In this document: in pieces, positions 4,699 to 6,254 of the stretch | How the letters are laid out: the number at the start of each line of letters is the position of its first letter | Numbering within the stretch: position 1 is the first letter of the stretch | From: Actinomycetota bacterium | GTDB lineage: Bacteria; Acidobacteriota; Blastocatellia; Chloracidobacteriales; Chloracidobacteriaceae | Assembly: GCA_013298335.1 (NCBI GenBank) | Contig: JAAFHI010000220.1 | Coordinates: 1 to 6,254, forward strand | Length of the DNA stretch: 6,254 bases | Direction of reading: 5' to 3' | The notes under the pieces: generated by a model | What the model was told of the DNA's origin: nothing | Databases searched by the model: none | Seen by the model: the letters and a program-made list of their open reading frames with translations, nothing else | Program-made: the position numbers and the translations under genes

Positions 4699-5934
4699 TC
4701 AGGTACTCAGCCATTCCATCATCCGCCGGGTCACCTCGGGGCGGCTCAACAGCTCCAGGTGGCCCATTCGGTAGACAATCAGCGTGGACGATTTCCCGAA
4801 CTTCAGGCTTCGCGCCTGATCGGAGTGGTGGCCGAGCGCGCTGTGCAGGGGAACCAGGCCGTCGCCAATCAGCCGGTCCGCCAGCAGGCCGCGTTTTGGC
4901 GCGGTGGTTGCCGCCACCGCGTAGCAGTCCACGCCTTCGGGCAGGGGAACGATCCGGCGGGAATCGGGGCGGCGGTGAAACCGGTCGTGACCGTGCCAGT
5001 CTTCTTCAACGACATGTCCATGACGGAGATCGGTAATGCCGGCGCTGCGCAACCGGGCCAGTCTGGTGAACGGCGCGCTGAAGGGCGTGACCGGCAGGAG
5101 GTGATCCACCCAGTGTCCGGCCCGTTCCAGGGGAGCGCCGTGGTGCGGCGTGCCCAGAAACACGATTTTTTTCAGACGACCCGGCCAGGTCAGATTTTCC
5201 AGTTGGCCGTAGTGAATGGCGCTCCGGATCACCAGCCCGCCCATGCTGTGGGCCACCACGGTGAGTTCCTCGATTGGCGCGGGCCAGTGCGCGACCAGGC
5301 GTTCAAGTTGGGCGGACAGTTCGCGCCCGTTGTGCGAGACGTGCAAACCGGTGTTGTACCGCAGATAGACGGGGGCATACCCCAGGGCCGAAGACAGTTC
5401 CTCGCCATGATCGACGGACTGGTTCTCGTGCTGCGTTTTCCATTGGAGGTCGTTCATGCACAGGCCATGAATCAACAGCAGCACTTTGGGGTTTGCCTCG
5501 CTTGCCGCCGGAAGCGTCGCCGGGGTCAGTGGTTCGCCCCGGTAGCGCAGGGTCATGGGAGTGGCGAACGGATTGTTGCCGGCGGCCAGCCGGTCACCCA
5601 TCACGCCGTTCAGGGCGGCCAGAATCGCTTCCCGGCGAGGCGTTTCGGGCGGGGGGGCATCCTCGGGTGATCCAAGCAGCGGCTCCAGCCGGACCAGCGC
5701 GGCGTCGATCCCCTGGCCGACCAGTTCCGTGACTCCCTGGATGCTCCGGTACACCAGCCCGGTGATGCCCCTCGTTCGTCCGCCCGGAACCCCCATGGTT
5801 CTCCACACCGCCTGATGGACGCCTTCGGCGATATGGGCCACGTTCGAGGTGGCCTGGGTCGCCAGTTGCGCCGCCCCGCGAAGGTCGGAAAGGCGCAGGT
5901 GTTTCCGCGGAATTTTATGAGCCGGTGTGGTCAT
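4699..5934 (-). CDS. PGAP1-like alpha/beta hydrolase (lipase/esterase)
   Basis: This is a 411-residue protein. The start at 5934 (MTTPAHK) has GGAG about 8 bases upstream; an in-frame ATG at 5955 lacks one. There is no signal peptide, so a cytoplasmic location is likely. Residues 1-145 form an alanine-rich helical N-terminal region with RTRGITGLVYRSIQGVTELVG (53-73). The hydrolase core follows: LLLIHGLCMND (152-162, oxyanion region), the nucleophile elbow AHSMGG with Ser230, VFLGTPHHGAPLER (258-271), the acid GDGLVP with Asp358, and MGHLELLSRPEV with His392. The triad is therefore complete. The GTPHHGAPLER block is typical of PGAP1-like and triacylglycerol lipase families, which hydrolyse lipid or ester substrates. 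The actual substrate is not visible. The gene follows the RND permease gene by 138 bases. Confidence 0.88.
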   Translation of the reverse strand: MTTPAHKIPRKHLRLSDLRGAAQLATQATSNVAHIAEGVHQAVWRTMGVPGGRTRGITGLVYRSIQGVTELVGQGIDAALVRLEPLLGSPEDAPPPETPRREAILAALNGVMGDRLAAGNNPFATPMTLRYRGEPLTPATLPAASEANPKVLLLIHGLCMNDLQWKTQHENQSVDHGEELSSALGYAPVYLRYNTGLHVSHNGRELSAQLERLVAHWPAPIEELTVVAHSMGGLVIRSAIHYGQLENLTWPGRLKKIVFLGTPHHGAPLERAGHWVDHLLPVTPFSAPFTRLARLRSAGITDLRHGHVVEEDWHGHDRFHRRPDSRRIVPLPEGVDCYAVAATTAPKRGLLADRLIGDGLVPLHSALGHHSDQARSLKFGKSSTLIVYRMGHLELLSRPEVTRRMMEWLST

Positions 5935-6026
5935 GAGCCGGTCTCCGTCTTCCATTTCTGGACGTCAACCCGGTTGTGATCCGGAGGGATATGCATTTGT
6001 TGGTGGCGTACTATTGCACGGAGACC

Positions 6027-6042
6027 AGGTCGGTGACGACCT
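6027..6042. repeat. Perfect hairpin between the RND permease and the hydrolase
   Basis: AGGTCG (6027-6032) pairs with CGACCT (6037-6042) across a 4-base loop, about 30 bases after the RND stop. No U-tract follows on the minus strand, so it is at most a weak terminator or a processing site. The 138-base gap holds no sigma-54 element that I can find. Confidence 0.3.
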
Positions 6043-6072
6043 TCGCCTCCGCTAGTCGGTGGAGTATTCACT

Positions 6073-6254
6073 TTACGCCTTACCCGGTTCGAGCGTCTGG
6101 ACTGGTCCCAATCCTCCCTCCGAATCGGAAAGAAGGTGATCCGGTTCGGGGCGCTTCCCGCCAAAACGCAGAAAAAGGGCGGGCAGCACAAACAGGTTCA
6201 GCAGGGTCGAGGTCCCGAGACCGCCCAGAATGACGCAGGCCATCGGGTATTCGA
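6073..6254 (-). CDS. Heavy-metal efflux RND permease (CusA/CzcA-type), C-terminal fragment
   Basis: Only the last 59 codons and the TAA stop (6073-6075) are inside the window; the gene continues past the right edge. The visible sequence [20 protein letters not shown], then [17 protein letters not shown], is the last transmembrane helix and end of the heavy-metal RND (CzcA/CusA) family, in which [17 protein letters not shown] is highly conserved. These permeases form the inner-membrane part of a tripartite pump that exports ions such as Cu, Ag, Zn, Co or Cd across the envelope using the proton gradient. The metal specificity residues are not in this fragment. A short acidic then loose cytoplasmic tail of about 28 residues follows the helix. 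Confidence 0.88.
   Translation of the reverse strand, partial: EYPMACVILGGLGTSTLLNLFVLPALFLRFGGKRPEPDHLLSDSEGGLGPVQTLEPGKA

Noticed and set aside
4660..5670. A 336-codon plus-strand open frame.
   Set aside because: It overlaps the alpha/beta hydrolase, whose complete catalytic triad on the minus strand settles the coding strand.
1..6254. A search for CRISPR arrays, insertion sequences, tRNA genes or attachment sites.
   Set aside because: No spaced identical repeats, transposase fragments, terminal inverted repeats or tRNA-like folds were seen.

Overview
This window comes from a GC-rich (about 60% by eye) Gram-negative bacterium. The evidence is an RND efflux permease, exported proteins with cleavable signal peptides, an OmpA-type peptidoglycan-binding protein and good Shine-Dalgarno sites. 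A proteobacterium or a related diderm phylum fits; the sequence does not allow a finer call. All seven genes lie on the minus strand. Long plus-strand reading frames are shadows of these genes.

From right to left, which is the direction of transcription, the layout is as follows. (1) 6073-6254 is the C-terminal end of a CusA/CzcA-type heavy-metal RND permease, cut by the window edge. (2) 4699-5934 is a PGAP1-like alpha/beta hydrolase with an intact catalytic triad. (3) 3939-4400 is a PA2169-family (DUF2383) four-helix-bundle protein, copy B. (4) 2465-3751 is an exported OmpA-family protein. (5) 1259-2362 is an exported conserved protein of unknown function. (6) 568-1041 is a second PA2169-family protein, copy A. 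(7) 1-537 is a membrane-anchored or exported BON-domain protein that runs off the left edge.

The most striking signal is regulatory. Both PA2169 paralogues have a near-consensus sigma-54 (-24/-12) promoter, TGGTACG-N4-TTGC for copy A and TGGCACA-N4-TTGC for copy B. In both, the last base of the -12 element is exactly 66 bases from the A of the ATG. In both, a TCGTACG motif inside an inverted repeat sits exactly 108 to 114 bases further upstream, where an enhancer-binding activator would be expected. The rest of the two intergenic regions has diverged. The core elements and their spacing therefore look preserved, which suggests that one sigma-54 activator controls both genes. The other genes show no such promoter.

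Copy A is followed after 30 bases by the BON gene and probably forms an operon with it, so the BON protein would fall under the same control. The neighbours (RND metal efflux, OmpA-type envelope protein, BON protein, ferritin-like bundles) suggest an envelope or stress-response locus. That functional link is inference from context.
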